Of a DNA stretch of 64,000 nt, positions 47,675-57,367 are shown piece by piece. Numbering within the stretch: the first letter of the stretch is position 1; each line of letters opens with the position of its first letter. Source of the stretch: Limnohabitans sp. MMS-10A-192 (GTDB lineage Bacteria; Pseudomonadota; Gammaproteobacteria; Burkholderiales; Burkholderiaceae_C); assembly GCF_003063335.1 (NCBI RefSeq), contig NZ_NERX01000003.1:248001-312000 (forward strand), in the 5' to 3' direction. Made by a program: the position numbers and the translations under genes. A model generated the notes under the pieces. The model searched no databases, was not told the DNA's origin, and saw only the letters and a list, made by a program, of their open reading frames with translations.

Positions 47675-49485
47675 AGCGCGCCCTCCATGCTGGCACCGGC
47701 CGCTTCCGCCAGATCGGCGACAGCCTGCACAAACACACGTGCACGGTGCTCGTAGTCCTTGAACATGTCAAAACTGGCGCAGGCTGGCGACATCAAAACC
47801 GCATCACCACTTTGTGCCAAGGCGGTGGCCTTTTCCACCGCTGCCGCCATGTGAGCGGCATCCTCGACGGGCACGTCCACCCCGCTCAAGGCTTCGCGGA
47901 TCAGCGCAGCATCGCGACCGATCAACACGACGGCACGCGCAAAACGCGACACGGGCTCGGCCAGTGGCGAGAAATCTTGCCCTTTGCCATCACCGCCCAA
48001 GACCACCACCACGCGGCGGTCAGCGCCCAGCCCTTGCAAGGCCGCCACAGTGGCCCCCACATTGGTGCCTTTGCTGTCGTCAAAGTATTCCACCTCATTG
48101 ACCACGGCAATCGGTTCAACGCGGTGTGGCTCGCCACGGTATTCGCGCAAGCCGTACAACATGGGTGCCAAAGAACAACCCGCGCTGCTGGCCAAAGCCA
48201 AAGCGGCCAGGGCGTTGACCGCGTTGTGGCGACCGCGAATGCGCAAAGCATCGGCAGGCATGAGGCGCTGAATGTGCAACTCTTCTTCGGCATCCTTGCG
48301 GCGACGGCGGGTTTCGTCGGCCTCCAGGGCGCGCACCAGCCAGGTCATGCCGTTCATCACTTCAATGCCAAAGTCACCAGGGCGCTGAGGCATGTCACCG
48401 CCAAACGTGAGGCAAGCCCGTTCAATCGGGCGCTGCAACTTGACCTTGATCGGCGCAGGTCGCATGGCCATGACTTGCGCGTCTTCGCGGTTGAGCACCA
48501 TCAGGCCTTGGTCACCAAAAATGCGGGCCTTGGCCGCCGCATAGGCGGCCATCGAACCATGCCAATCCAGATGGTCTTGCGTGATGTTCAGCACGGTAGC
48601 GGCCGTGGGCTCGAAGCCTTCGCTGCTGTCGAGCTGGAAACTCGACAGCTCCAGCACCCAGACTTGCGGCAGGGCCTTGGCCATGGGGTGTACCACAAGG
48701 GGGGCGACCACGGGCAGCACGGTGTTGACGCTTTCTTCGGCGTCTGCTTCGGCGCTTTCTTGCTCGTCCTTGTAGGCGTCCTTTTCAGCGTCTTCGTCCA
48801 CAACGGCTTCAGCATCCACCTCGGCTTCGCCAGCGCTTTGAACATCGGGTGTTTTGACCTGCGTCACGACAGGCGTTGACGATGCTTCTGCCACCGTCTC
48901 GCTCACCGCTTGCGCAGCTTCTTGGGCCTCTTGCTCGGCCAGCTCTTGGGCCTGTTGCTCAAGCAAGGCTTGGGCCTCCACCAGCGATTGGGCCAATGTG
49001 TCGAGCAATGTGGGACCAATGTTGCCCGCCACCTTGACGGTCTTGCCGGCACGCTCAACCAGTTGGCCTGTCAGCGAGGTCACCGTGGTCTTGCCGTTGG
49101 TGCCGGTGATGGCCAGCACCTGCGGGGCATAGCCATATTCATGCTTCAACTCTTGCAGGCCTGCCGCGAACAAGCTCAACTCCCCCCCTTGCCACAGGCC
49201 GATCGCCTTGGCGGCATCCACCACAGGGGCCACCGCTTCGGGCGAGAGACCCGGGCTGCGGAACACGGCACGCACAGAGCGGCCTTCCACCAAGCTGGCG
49301 GCGAAGGGGCCTGCCACAAAGCGCACGGCTGGCCACTCGGCCTGCAGTGCGGCCAGTTGCGGCGGGGTCTCACGCGTATCGGCCACGGTCACCTCTGCAC
49401 CGGCGCGGGCGCACCAACGGGCCATTGCCAGGCCCGAAGCACCCAAACCGAGAATCAGAACGTGTTGACCGTGGAGCTGTTGCAT
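47671..49485 (-). CDS. murD: UDP-MurNAc-L-alanine--D-glutamate ligase MurD with a large acidic insert
   Basis: Adds D-Glu to UDP-MurNAc-L-Ala. 604 residues, well above the usual 440-500. The fold is intact: [20 protein letters not shown] at the N-terminus, ATP loop [20 protein letters not shown] (near 127), [11 protein letters not shown] (154-164), then [20 protein letters not shown] (276-295) and [13 protein letters not shown]. Between residues 165 and 271 lies a low-complexity, Glu/Ala/Asp-rich insert (48673-48993) not found in standard MurD. The insert sits between the ATP-site strand and the ELSSFQL strand, so it must loop out. Frame is continuous, no frameshift seen. Confidence 0.93.
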   Translation of the reverse strand: MQQLHGQHVLILGLGASGLAMARWCARAGAEVTVADTRETPPQLAALQAEWPAVRFVAGPFAASLVEGRSVRAVFRSPGLSPEAVAPVVDAAKAIGLWQGGELSLFAAGLQELKHEYGYAPQVLAITGTNGKTTVTSLTGQLVERAGKTVKVAGNIGPTLLDTLAQSLVEAQALLEQQAQELAEQEAQEAAQAVSETVAEASSTPVVTQVKTPDVQSAGEAEVDAEAVVDEDAEKDAYKDEQESAEADAEESVNTVLPVVAPLVVHPMAKALPQVWVLELSSFQLDSSEGFEPTAATVLNITQDHLDWHGSMAAYAAAKARIFGDQGLMVLNREDAQVMAMRPAPIKVKLQRPIERACLTFGGDMPQRPGDFGIEVMNGMTWLVRALEADETRRRRKDAEEELHIQRLMPADALRIRGRHNAVNALAALALASSAGCSLAPMLYGLREYRGEPHRVEPIAVVNEVEYFDDSKGTNVGATVAALQGLGADRRVVVVLGGDGKGQDFSPLAEPVSRFARAVVLIGRDAALIREALSGVDVPVEDAAHMAAAVEKATALAQSGDAVLMSPACASFDMFKDYEHRARVFVQAVADLAEAAGASMEGAL

Positions 49486-49488
49486 GGC

Positions 49489-50667
49489 TTACCTCAGCTT
49501 CAGGGTCGACAAACCGACCAAACACAGCAGCATGGTGATGATCCAGAAACGCACAACGACCTGCGTTTCTTTCCAGCCGCTCTTTTCAAAGTGGTGGTGC
49601 AAAGGCGCCATCTTCAAGATGCGGCGGCCTTCACCGTATTTCTTTTTGGTGTACTTGAAGTAGGCCACCTGGGCCATGACCGACAAGGCCTCGACCACAA
49701 AGATGCCCCCCATGATGGACAGCACGATTTCCTGGCGCACGATCACCGCAATAGTGCCCAATGCGGCCCCCAAGGCCAGCGCGCCCACATCGCCCATGAA
49801 CACTTGTGCAGGGTGGGTGTTGAACCACAAGAAAGCCAAACCGGCACCGGCCATGGCCGCGCAGAAAATCATCAGTTCACCCGAACCCGGAATGTGCGGC
49901 AAAAACAGGTACTTGGAATACACCGAACTGCCGGTCACATACGCAAACACGCCCAGCGCCGAGCCCACCATGACCACCGGCATGATGGCCAGGCCATCCA
50001 AACCATCGGTCAGGTTGACCGCGTTGCTGGCGCCCACGATGACCAGGTAGGTCAGGATCACAAAACCGAACACGCCCAGCGGATAGCTCACTTCCTTGAA
50101 AAAGGGCACCATCAAACCGGCTTTGGGTGGCAGGTTCACATCAAACCCGGACATGACCCATTTGGCAAAGAGGTCCAGCACGCGCAGGTTGGAACTTTCG
50201 GAAATGCTGAACACCAAGTACAACGCGGCCAAAAGGCCGATCACCGATTGCCAGAAATATTTTTCGCGTGAACGCATGCCTTCGGGGTCTTTGTTGACGA
50301 CCTTGCGCCAGTCATCGACCCAGCCGATCGCACCAAAACCCAAAGTCACGATCAACACGATCCAGACAAAGCGGTTGGACAGGTCAAACCACAGCAAGGT
50401 CGACACAGCGATCGACAGCAAGATCAAGACGCCGCCCATGGTCGGCGTGCCGCTTTTGGCCAAGTGCGACTGCATGGCATACCCACGGATCGGTTGACCG
50501 ATCTTGAGCGCGGTCAGGCGACGGATCACAAAAGGACCTGCACCCAAACCGATCAGCAAAGCGGTCAAAGCCGCCATCACCGCGCGGAAGGTGATGTATT
50601 GGAATACGCGCAAAAAGCCCCACTCCGGAGACAAAGTTTGCAACCATTGCGCCAGACTAAGCAGCAT
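49489..50667 (-). CDS. mraY: Phospho-MurNAc-pentapeptide transferase MraY
   Basis: Integral membrane enzyme making lipid I from undecaprenyl phosphate, 392 residues, about ten membrane segments. Signatures: [35 protein letters not shown] D-D segment, [20 protein letters not shown], and the histidine-rich [14 protein letters not shown] loop. ATG 50667 lies inside the last 11 bases of murF. Confidence 0.97.
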   Translation of the reverse strand: MLLSLAQWLQTLSPEWGFLRVFQYITFRAVMAALTALLIGLGAGPFVIRRLTALKIGQPIRGYAMQSHLAKSGTPTMGGVLILLSIAVSTLLWFDLSNRFVWIVLIVTLGFGAIGWVDDWRKVVNKDPEGMRSREKYFWQSVIGLLAALYLVFSISESSNLRVLDLFAKWVMSGFDVNLPPKAGLMVPFFKEVSYPLGVFGFVILTYLVIVGASNAVNLTDGLDGLAIMPVVMVGSALGVFAYVTGSSVYSKYLFLPHIPGSGELMIFCAAMAGAGLAFLWFNTHPAQVFMGDVGALALGAALGTIAVIVRQEIVLSIMGGIFVVEALSVMAQVAYFKYTKKKYGEGRRILKMAPLHHHFEKSGWKETQVVVRFWIITMLLCLVGLSTLKLR

Positions 50668-52078
50668 GGGCCTCCCCTTTTTTGTTGTTGATGTTTGTCG
50701 CTTGCTGAACCAATGCTTCCACCACCTGCTCCATCTTCATGAAGCGCGAGCCCTTGATGACGATGCTCTGGAAGTCCATCGCTTGCGCCAACACGGCTTC
50801 GCGCAGCGAGGCCATGCTTTCAAAATGACGGGCTGGGCCATAGGCCTTGGCCGCATCGATGCACAACTCGCCCAAGGTGTACAAGGCTTCAATGCCACGC
50901 TCAGCGGCATAAGCGCCGACTTCGGCGTGGAACTGCGGACCCTGGTCGCCCACCTCGCCCATGTCACCGAGCACCATCAGCCGTGGACCAGGCAACTCGG
51001 CCAGCACGTCGATCGCTGCACGTACCGAATCGGGATTGGCGTTGTAGGTATCGTCCACCAAGGACAGCACCCGTTCGCCCTGCTGAATCATCAAGGCGCG
51101 TGAACGGCCCTTGACTGGCTCAAAGGCTTGCAGGCCCTGCACCACAGCACCCAAGCTCAAGCCTGCCGACAAAGCACATGCGGCTGCAGCCAATGCATTT
51201 TTCACGTTGTGGCGACCAGCGATGTGCAAACGAACAGGCGCAGTGCCCTCGGCTGCCTTCAAGGTGAATTGCCAGGCACCCGCCGTCCAGAGCACGACAG
51301 CAGCACTGATTTGGGCATCTTGCAAGGCAAAAGTGCAGCAGGCACGAGGCGCGGCCAATTTCGTCCAAATGTGGGTGTAGGTTTCGTCGGCGGGATAGAC
51401 CGCTACGCCCTGTGGCGGCAAAGCTTGCAGCACCGCGCCGTTTTCATACGCAACCGCCTCTACCGTGCCCATGTATTCTTGGTGTTCACGCTGGGCGTTG
51501 TTCACCAGTGCCACGGTAGGCTTGACAATGCGCGCCAGATAAGCGATCTCGCCGGGGTGGTTCATGCCCAGCTCCACCACGGCGATGCGGTGGTGCGCAC
51601 GCAGGTTAAGCAAAGTCAGCGGCACGCCAATGTCGTTGTTGAGGTTGCCTTGTGTCGACAAACTGTGCTCAGGCGCATGGGCACGCAAGATCGAAGCGAC
51701 CATTTGCGTGACCGTGGTTTTGCCATTGCTGCCCGTGATGGCGATCAGGGGCAAGTCGAACTGGGCACGCCAACCGGCTGCCAATTCGCCCAAAGCAATA
51801 CGTGCATCGGGAACAACGATCGCGCTCAAGCCCTGAGCCAACGCCAAGGCTTCGCCTTGCGGCTCACACAACACCGCTGCAGCGCCTTGCGCCTTGGCTT
51901 GGTCGATGAACTGGTTGGCATCAAATTTTTCGCCACGCAAGGCCACAAACAAATCACCGGATCGCAGTGTTCGGGTGTCGGTGTGGACACGGTCCATCAC
52001 CAGATGAGCATCCCCCACGCAACGGGCGTTGCTCAGCCAACTGTGTGCTTGCTGCAAAGACAGATTCATCGCGCTCAT
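50657..52078 (-). CDS. murF: UDP-MurNAc-tripeptide--D-Ala-D-Ala ligase MurF
   Basis: Completes the muramyl pentapeptide, 473 residues from ATG 52078, which overlaps the murE stop as ATGA; ATG 52069 is an alternative. ATP loop [20 protein letters not shown] near residue 115, the N-terminal substrate loop with [20 protein letters not shown], and [18 protein letters not shown] near 330. The D-Ala-D-Ala substrate comes from ddlB in the same cluster. Confidence 0.96.
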   Translation of the reverse strand: MSAMNLSLQQAHSWLSNARCVGDAHLVMDRVHTDTRTLRSGDLFVALRGEKFDANQFIDQAKAQGAAAVLCEPQGEALALAQGLSAIVVPDARIALGELAAGWRAQFDLPLIAITGSNGKTTVTQMVASILRAHAPEHSLSTQGNLNNDIGVPLTLLNLRAHHRIAVVELGMNHPGEIAYLARIVKPTVALVNNAQREHQEYMGTVEAVAYENGAVLQALPPQGVAVYPADETYTHIWTKLAAPRACCTFALQDAQISAAVVLWTAGAWQFTLKAAEGTAPVRLHIAGRHNVKNALAAAACALSAGLSLGAVVQGLQAFEPVKGRSRALMIQQGERVLSLVDDTYNANPDSVRAAIDVLAELPGPRLMVLGDMGEVGDQGPQFHAEVGAYAAERGIEALYTLGELCIDAAKAYGPARHFESMASLREAVLAQAMDFQSIVIKGSRFMKMEQVVEALVQQATNINNKKGEAHAA

Positions 52079-53613
52079 GCCTTGCACTCCTTCGCGGCAA
52101 GGGGCAAACAGGCGACACGTCGCTGCAAAGCTTGCTCTATATGCTCGACATCCGAGAAGGGCTGCCGAACACCTTGGATTTCCTGGTAGGTCTCATGGCC
52201 TTTACCTGCCACCAGAACCACGTCTTCGTTCTGAGCTTGGCCCATCACCCAGGCGATGGCTTGCGCACGGTCCACCAAACAGGTGGCCTGATCAGCCTGC
52301 TTCAAGCCTTGTGCCATCGCCGCCAAGATGGCCTCGGGCGACTCCGTGCGTGGGTTGTCGCTGGTCAGCACCACATGATCTGCGCCCGCTTGAGCGGCGG
52401 CCGCCATCAGAGGGCGTTTGCCGGGATCGCGGTCACCGCCACAACCGAGGACGCACCACAAACGACCACCGCGTTGATCTGCCAAAGTGCGCAAAGCGCT
52501 CAAGGCTTTCTCAACGGCATCCGGTGTGTGGGCGTAATCGACCACCGACAAGGGCGCGTCGGTTTTGAGTGCCGCCACGCGCTGCATGCGTCCTGGCACC
52601 GCCGTCAGATAGCTGCAGGCTTGTACGGCTTCTTGCAAGGAATGACCCAGCGCACACACCGTCGCGATAACACCCAACAAATTGTCAATGTTGTAGTCAC
52701 CAATCAGGCCCGTCTGCAGCGTGAGCGTCTGACCTGCCAAGCTGACCTCGAAAGAAAGACCTTCATTGCTTGGCAATGGACGAGCCTGCAAGCGAGCAGC
52801 ACCTTGGCGAGAACAAGTCCAGACATCCAGACCGCGTGCCTGCAATTGCTGGGCCAAACGAGCCCCTTGAGGATCGTCCACATTGAGGACGGCAACTTGC
52901 AGACCTGGCCAGTTGAACAGTGCCTCCTTGGCCGCCCAATAGGCATCCATGCTGCCGTGGTAATCCAGGTGGTCTTGGGTGAAATTGGTGAAAACCGCCA
53001 CGCGGATGCGTACGCCATCCAAGCGGTGCTCCGCCAAACCGATCGAAGAGGCTTCGATCGCGCAATGCGTCAGTCCAGCATCGGCAAACTCGCGCAATTG
53101 CCGCTGCAGCACCACCGGATCGGGGGTCGTCATGCCCGTGCTCACCAACTGAGGCAATTGCCCCACACCCAAAGTACCGATCAAACCGCAAGTGCTTTTC
53201 AGAACTGGCGAAGACAGTGCTTGGGCGAGCCACCATGCGGTCGATGTTTTGCCGTTGGTTCCTGTAACCGCCAAAACAGAAATATCGTCGCTGGGATTCT
53301 CGTAATAGGCATCGGCCAACCAACCCGTCTGAGCTTTGAGGCTGGACATGCTGGCCATGCGCTCGAACTTATGCTGCGTCTGGTCTTGTTCGCTCAAGGA
53401 CTGCCATGGCTCGCTGCCTTCCAGAGCAAGGATGCAGGCATGTGCGCCCTGCCGCAAAGCCGATGCCAAATACAGGCGCCCATCGGTTGCCGCACCAGGC
53501 CAGGCGATGAATGCATCACCGGGCTGCACCAAACGGCTGTCGGTGCGCAATTCACCGGTCACGCGTTGACGCAACCAGCGTGCTGCATCCAAGGGTGTCA
53601 TAAGGGTCTTCAT
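52075..53613 (-). CDS. murE: UDP-MurNAc-L-Ala-D-Glu--meso-DAP ligase MurE
   Basis: Adds the third amino acid, 512 residues. N-terminal part has ELRTDSRLVQPGDAFIAWPG, ATP loop AVTGTNGKTSTAWWLAQALS, and the DNPRTESPEAILAAMAQGL motif in the C-terminal domain; D-N-P-R predicts meso-diaminopimelate rather than lysine. ATG 53613 shares one base with the ftsI stop (TGATG). Consistent with dapF at the right edge and mpl in the window. Confidence 0.97.
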   Translation of the reverse strand: MKTLMTPLDAARWLRQRVTGELRTDSRLVQPGDAFIAWPGAATDGRLYLASALRQGAHACILALEGSEPWQSLSEQDQTQHKFERMASMSSLKAQTGWLADAYYENPSDDISVLAVTGTNGKTSTAWWLAQALSSPVLKSTCGLIGTLGVGQLPQLVSTGMTTPDPVVLQRQLREFADAGLTHCAIEASSIGLAEHRLDGVRIRVAVFTNFTQDHLDYHGSMDAYWAAKEALFNWPGLQVAVLNVDDPQGARLAQQLQARGLDVWTCSRQGAARLQARPLPSNEGLSFEVSLAGQTLTLQTGLIGDYNIDNLLGVIATVCALGHSLQEAVQACSYLTAVPGRMQRVAALKTDAPLSVVDYAHTPDAVEKALSALRTLADQRGGRLWCVLGCGGDRDPGKRPLMAAAAQAGADHVVLTSDNPRTESPEAILAAMAQGLKQADQATCLVDRAQAIAWVMGQAQNEDVVLVAGKGHETYQEIQGVRQPFSDVEHIEQALQRRVACLPLAAKECKA

Positions 53614-55349
53614 CAGAAAGACTCCTCCACCGCATTGCTGACAATTTGTGGCTTGACCGCCATATCAGGTTGCACACCCATCAAACGCAGGGTTTGCTGC
53701 ACCGTCTGACTGAACACTGGTGCGGCCACATCGCCACCGAAATAACGGCCATTGGTGGGCTCATCGATCATGACTGCCACAACGATGCGTGGCGCCTCAA
53801 TGGGCGCCATGCCGACGAAAAAGCCACGGTATTTTTTGCCCGCGTAGCCCTTGCCTTCTTGCTTGTGTGCAGTGCCGGTTTTACCCCCCACCGAATAGCC
53901 CATGGTTTGGGCTTTTTGCGCCGTTCCGCCAGGGCCGGCAGCCATTTGCAACATCTTGCGCATGGCTTTGGCATTTTCACTGCTGATCACCCGTGCACCC
54001 TGTACTTGACCGTTCGCTTTCATCAAGGTGGCAGGTACCACCTCGCCATCTCGGGCAAACACGGTGTAAGCCCTTGCCACCTGGAACAAACTGGCCGAAA
54101 TGCCATAGCCGTAGCTCATGGTGGCTTGCTCAATGGGGCGCCATGTTTTGTAGGGCCGCAAACGGCCACTGACCACACCGGGAAACGGCAATTGCGGTTT
54201 TTGACCATAGCCCACCTGGGTGAACATTTCCCACATTTCGCGAGGTTGCATCTGCATCGCCATCTTGACGGTGCCAACGTTGCTCGACTTCTGAATCACT
54301 TCATTGACCGTCAGCACGCCATGGGGGTGGGCGTCTGTGATGGTCGAGCCCGTGATGGTGATTCGCCCCGGCGCTGTCTGAATGGGGGTTTCCGGTTTGA
54401 CCAAGCCTTTTTCAAGCGCCAGCGCTACGGCAAAAGGCTTCATCGTCGAGCCAGGCTCGAATGTGTCGGTCAGCGCCCGGTTGCGCAATTGCTCACCACT
54501 CAAATTGACCCGCTTATCGGGCGAATAACTGGGGTAATTGGCGAGCGCCAAAATTTCACCGGTTTGCGCATCCAACACGACCACGCTGCCAGCCTTGGCC
54601 TTGTTGTCCACCACAGCCTCACGCAGTTTTTGGTAGGCAAAGAACTGGACTTTACTGTCCACGCTCAACTGCAGATCCATGCCGTCTTCGGGAGGAATGG
54701 TCTCCCCCACCGATTCCACTACACGGCCCAAACGGTCCTTGATCACACGACGCGAACCTGGCTTGCCGGCGAGCTGCTTTTGAAAAACTAACTCCACACC
54801 TTCCTGGCCTTGGTCTTCCACATTGGTAAAGCCCACGATGTGGGCTGCAGCTTCACCTTCAGGGTACAAACGCTTGTACTCCCGGATGTCGTAAACGCCC
54901 TTGATGTTCAAGGCCAAAATTTCCTTGACCACCGGCTCATCCATTTGGCGTCGTAGCCAGACAAACGTCTTTTCTTCGTCCTTGAGTTTTTTGTCCAGCT
55001 CTGCAGCACTCATCTGCAACAGGCGAGCCAACTCACGCAGCTTGACCGGATCGCGTTCAATGTCTTCGGGACTGGCCCAGACACTGGGTGCAGGCACGCT
55101 CGAAGCGAGCAACATGCCATTGCGATCGAGCACGCGTCCACGGTTTGCAGGCAAACTCAAGGTGCGAGCAAAACGCACCTCACCTTGGCGAAGAAAAAAG
55201 TCATTGGCAATCACCTGCACATAAGCCGCGCGCGCCACCAAGCCCAAGAAGCCCAAAGCGATCGCAGCCACGATGAATTTGCTGCGCCAAACTGGCGTCT
55301 TGCTGGCCAATAAGGGGCTGGAGCTCAACTGCACGCTGCGGTTGCTCAT
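53613..55349 (-). CDS. ftsI: Septal peptidoglycan transpeptidase FtsI (PBP3)
   Basis: Class B penicillin-binding protein, 578 residues. One membrane helix near residues 25-45 (FIVAAIALGFLGLVARAAYV), a dimerisation domain with NRGRVLDRNGMLLASSVPAP, then the transpeptidase domain: active serine in FEPGSTMKPFAVALALEKG, S-S-N in QKSSNVGTVKMAMQMQ, and K-T-G-T in SVGGKTGTAHKQEGKGYAG. Coupled to ftsL (ATGA) and murE (TGATG). Confidence 0.97.
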   Translation of the reverse strand: MSNRSVQLSSSPLLASKTPVWRSKFIVAAIALGFLGLVARAAYVQVIANDFFLRQGEVRFARTLSLPANRGRVLDRNGMLLASSVPAPSVWASPEDIERDPVKLRELARLLQMSAAELDKKLKDEEKTFVWLRRQMDEPVVKEILALNIKGVYDIREYKRLYPEGEAAAHIVGFTNVEDQGQEGVELVFQKQLAGKPGSRRVIKDRLGRVVESVGETIPPEDGMDLQLSVDSKVQFFAYQKLREAVVDNKAKAGSVVVLDAQTGEILALANYPSYSPDKRVNLSGEQLRNRALTDTFEPGSTMKPFAVALALEKGLVKPETPIQTAPGRITITGSTITDAHPHGVLTVNEVIQKSSNVGTVKMAMQMQPREMWEMFTQVGYGQKPQLPFPGVVSGRLRPYKTWRPIEQATMSYGYGISASLFQVARAYTVFARDGEVVPATLMKANGQVQGARVISSENAKAMRKMLQMAAGPGGTAQKAQTMGYSVGGKTGTAHKQEGKGYAGKKYRGFFVGMAPIEAPRIVVAVMIDEPTNGRYFGGDVAAPVFSQTVQQTLRLMGVQPDMAVKPQIVSNAVEESF

Positions 55350-55666
55350 GGGTGAGCCTCCCGGGAAGGTGCAGCCACAGGGGTGACAGGCGCAGACGCT
55401 TTACCCGACAAACTCACGTATTGCGTGATGGCAGGCGTTGCCGTTTTCATTTGCAGTTGCTGACGCGCGATATTTTCCACACGCAAAGGCGTGGCCTGAG
55501 CTCTGCGCTCGACCAGCAAACGATCCCGCTCGATCTCAAGGCGGTGCGCATCCTTGCGCGCAGATTCCATCGCCATGAACAAACGTCGCGATTCGTACTG
55601 GCTGTGCACCAAAACCAAGGCACTGGCAAGCACAGTCAAAACCAAAAGCACATTGAGTCGCGTCAT
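55346..55666 (-). CDS. ftsL: Cell division protein FtsL
   Basis: Small bitopic divisome protein, 106 residues, acting with FtsB and FtsQ. N-terminal membrane helix ([20 protein letters not shown]) then a heptad-type coiled coil (about residues 25-70: [20 protein letters not shown] ...), then a conserved [11 protein letters not shown] segment. Identified by position between rsmH and ftsI and by this layout. ATGA overlaps on both sides. Confidence 0.93.
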   Translation of the reverse strand: MTRLNVLLVLTVLASALVLVHSQYESRRLFMAMESARKDAHRLEIERDRLLVERRAQATPLRVENIARQQLQMKTATPAITQYVSLSGKASAPVTPVAAPSREAHP

Positions 55667-56598
55667 GCAGGCACCTCCGTGCGCTCAGCAATGCGCATGA
55701 TGGCACTGCGAGAGCGAGGGTTGCCCGCCACTTCATCGGCCGTGGGCTTGACGCGGCCCAGTGCATTCAGGCGCATCTGCACAGGCGCAGCAAACGGCAC
55801 GCGGCGGTCCACCACCTCTTTGGAATGCTTGGCCATGAACTGTTTGACGATGCGGTCTTCCAGCGAGTGGAAGCTGATCACCACCAGACGCGCGCCGGGC
55901 TTGAGCACACGCAAACTGGCTTCTAGCGCTTGTTCGAGCTCTTCAAGCTCGGCATTGATGAAAATCCGAAAAGCCTGAAATGTCCGCGTTGCAGGGTCCT
56001 TGCCCGGCTCGCGGGTTTTGACCGTGTCAGCCACGAGCTGGGCCAAATCGGTGGTGGTTGAAATTGGGCCCCGCTCTTGTCGGCGAGCCACAAGCGCCTT
56101 TGCAATCTGAAAAGCAAACCGTTCTTCGCCATAGTCACGTATCACCTCCGTGATTTGATCCACTGAAGCCGTTGCCAGCCACTCGGCCACGCTCTCGCCG
56201 CGCGTGGTATCCATGCGCATGTCCAAAGGGCCAGCAAAACGAAAAGAAAAACCCCTCTCGGGGCTGTCGATCTGGGGTGAGCTGACACCCAAATCCATCA
56301 GCACACCATCGACACTGCCCTCGGCCAAGTCACTCAAGTTGGCAAAGCCTTCGTGCCGAATAGAAAAACGAGGATCTTCTATGCGACCCGCCTCAGCAAT
56401 CGCTTCCAGATCCTTGTCAAAAGCTTGTAAACGGCCTTGCGCCGACAAGCGAGACAAGATCAAACGGGAATGACCACCGCGGCCAAATGTCGCATCGACA
56501 TAAGCACCGTTTTCACCCGCACTGGCCAGCAGCAAAGCATCAACCGCCTCTTGCAAAAGTACGGTGATGTGAGCAGGCTTGGTCTCGGTCATGGACAT
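55663..56598 (-). CDS. rsmH: 16S rRNA (cytosine1402-N4)-methyltransferase RsmH
   Basis: Methylates C1402 of 16S rRNA, 311 residues. Starts at ATG 56598 ([20 protein letters not shown]), sharing one base with the mraZ stop (TGATG). SAM motif [39 protein letters not shown], and the C-terminal [20 protein letters not shown] are all conserved. Confidence 0.96.
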   Translation of the reverse strand: MSMTETKPAHITVLLQEAVDALLLASAGENGAYVDATFGRGGHSRLILSRLSAQGRLQAFDKDLEAIAEAGRIEDPRFSIRHEGFANLSDLAEGSVDGVLMDLGVSSPQIDSPERGFSFRFAGPLDMRMDTTRGESVAEWLATASVDQITEVIRDYGEERFAFQIAKALVARRQERGPISTTTDLAQLVADTVKTREPGKDPATRTFQAFRIFINAELEELEQALEASLRVLKPGARLVVISFHSLEDRIVKQFMAKHSKEVVDRRVPFAAPVQMRLNALGRVKPTADEVAGNPRSRSAIMRIAERTEVPA

Positions 56599-57026
56599 CA
56601 GAACGAAAAGTCCTTGAACACATCGGGCATCTCGCCCTGCATGGCTTGGGCTTCTTGGGCATCGTAGGTGGCTTTGTCCCACAACTCGAAGTGGTTACCC
56701 ATACCCAAAAGCATGGTGTCCTTGGAAATACCGGCAGCTTGGCGCAACTCGGGCGAGATCAGCACACGGCCTGTGCCATCCATCTCCACATCCATGGCAT
56801 TGCCCAGAAAAATACGCTTCCACCACTGGGCCGACATGGGCAGCTGAGCGATGCGCTCACGGAATTTTTCCCACTCGTTGCGAGGAAAAACCATCAGGCA
56901 CCCATGGGGGTGCTTGGTGATGGTCAAGTGGCCCTGTGCCATCGCGCTCAAGACGTCACGGTGCCGGGTCGGCACAGACAGCCGCCCCTTGGCATCCAGA
57001 CTCAGCGATGAAGCCCCTTGAAACAC
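56598..57026 (-). CDS. mraZ: Transcriptional regulator MraZ
   Basis: Represses the dcw promoter in characterised bacteria. 142 residues from GTG 57026 (family proteins begin [16 protein letters not shown]; here the sequence reads [20 protein letters not shown]); a Shine-Dalgarno AAAAGG precedes this GTG by about 8 bases. The longer frame from 57077 would add 17 residues not found in relatives. Two SpoVT-AbrB half-domains: residues 1-50 and 75-125 ([20 protein letters not shown]). It sits directly downstream of its probable operator. Confidence 0.94.
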   Translation of the reverse strand: MFQGASSLSLDAKGRLSVPTRHRDVLSAMAQGHLTITKHPHGCLMVFPRNEWEKFRERIAQLPMSAQWWKRIFLGNAMDVEMDGTGRVLISPELRQAAGISKDTMLLGMGNHFELWDKATYDAQEAQAMQGEMPDVFKDFSF

Positions 57027-57063
57027 GTGAATGACCTTTTTCAGTTGCAAACCGCAATCGGAG

Positions 57064-57123
57064 GCACTTTTCCCCACTTAATTGCACTTTTTTGCACTGT
57101 ATCAGGAAATCCACCCACTACAA
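57064..57123 (-). promoter_or_regulatory. dcw (mra) promoter with MraZ repeat operator
   Basis: On the minus strand AGTGC, AGTGC, AGTGG and AGTGC recur with an exact 10-base period (57098-57094, 57088-57084, 57078-57074, 57068-57064). Tandem short repeats of this period, containing the AAAGTG core, are the known binding sites of MraZ. A promoter is placed directly upstream: -35 TTGTAG (57123-57118), 16-base spacer, -10 TACAGT (57101-57096), so the first repeat overlaps the -10. The first codon of mraZ is about 40 bases further on. Confidence 0.75.
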
Positions 57124-57321
57124 GGTGTCTTTGTAGATTTTTTTCAATGAAATCAACAGCTTAGCTCGCAAATTAGAAGCCAACAAAGGGTAAATTTCTT
57201 TCAAAATTAGGCACTTACAAGGGTCAATGAAAGTGATGTCTAAAGGAATTAAAAATTGTAAAAATTGCCAACGAGAACTTGAAAATCATAAAAATCAAAT
57301 TCGCCATATTCCATCAGGCAT
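57124..57321 (-). other. AT-rich intergenic stretch, no gene seen
   Basis: About 200 bases with much lower GC than the neighbours, between the mra promoter and the dksA terminator. Short frames exist but run antisense into dksA. It may hold upstream promoter elements (AT-rich UP-like sequences) for the dcw operon. No repeats or structured RNA recognised. Confidence 0.5.
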
Positions 57322-57344
57322 AAAAAAACCCCTCGAAAGGGGTT
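57322..57344 (-). terminator. Intrinsic terminator after dksA
   Basis: AACCCC-TTTCGA-GGGGTT forms a 6-bp GC-rich stem, followed on the minus strand by a run of T (57328-57322). It ends 23 bases after the dksA stop. Confidence 0.85.
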
Positions 57345-57367
57345 CTTGCAGAACGCGAGCCGAAGCA

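Noticed and set aside
48910..50271. 453-codon plus-strand frame opposite murD and mraY
   Set aside because: Spans two real minus-strand genes, no family features.
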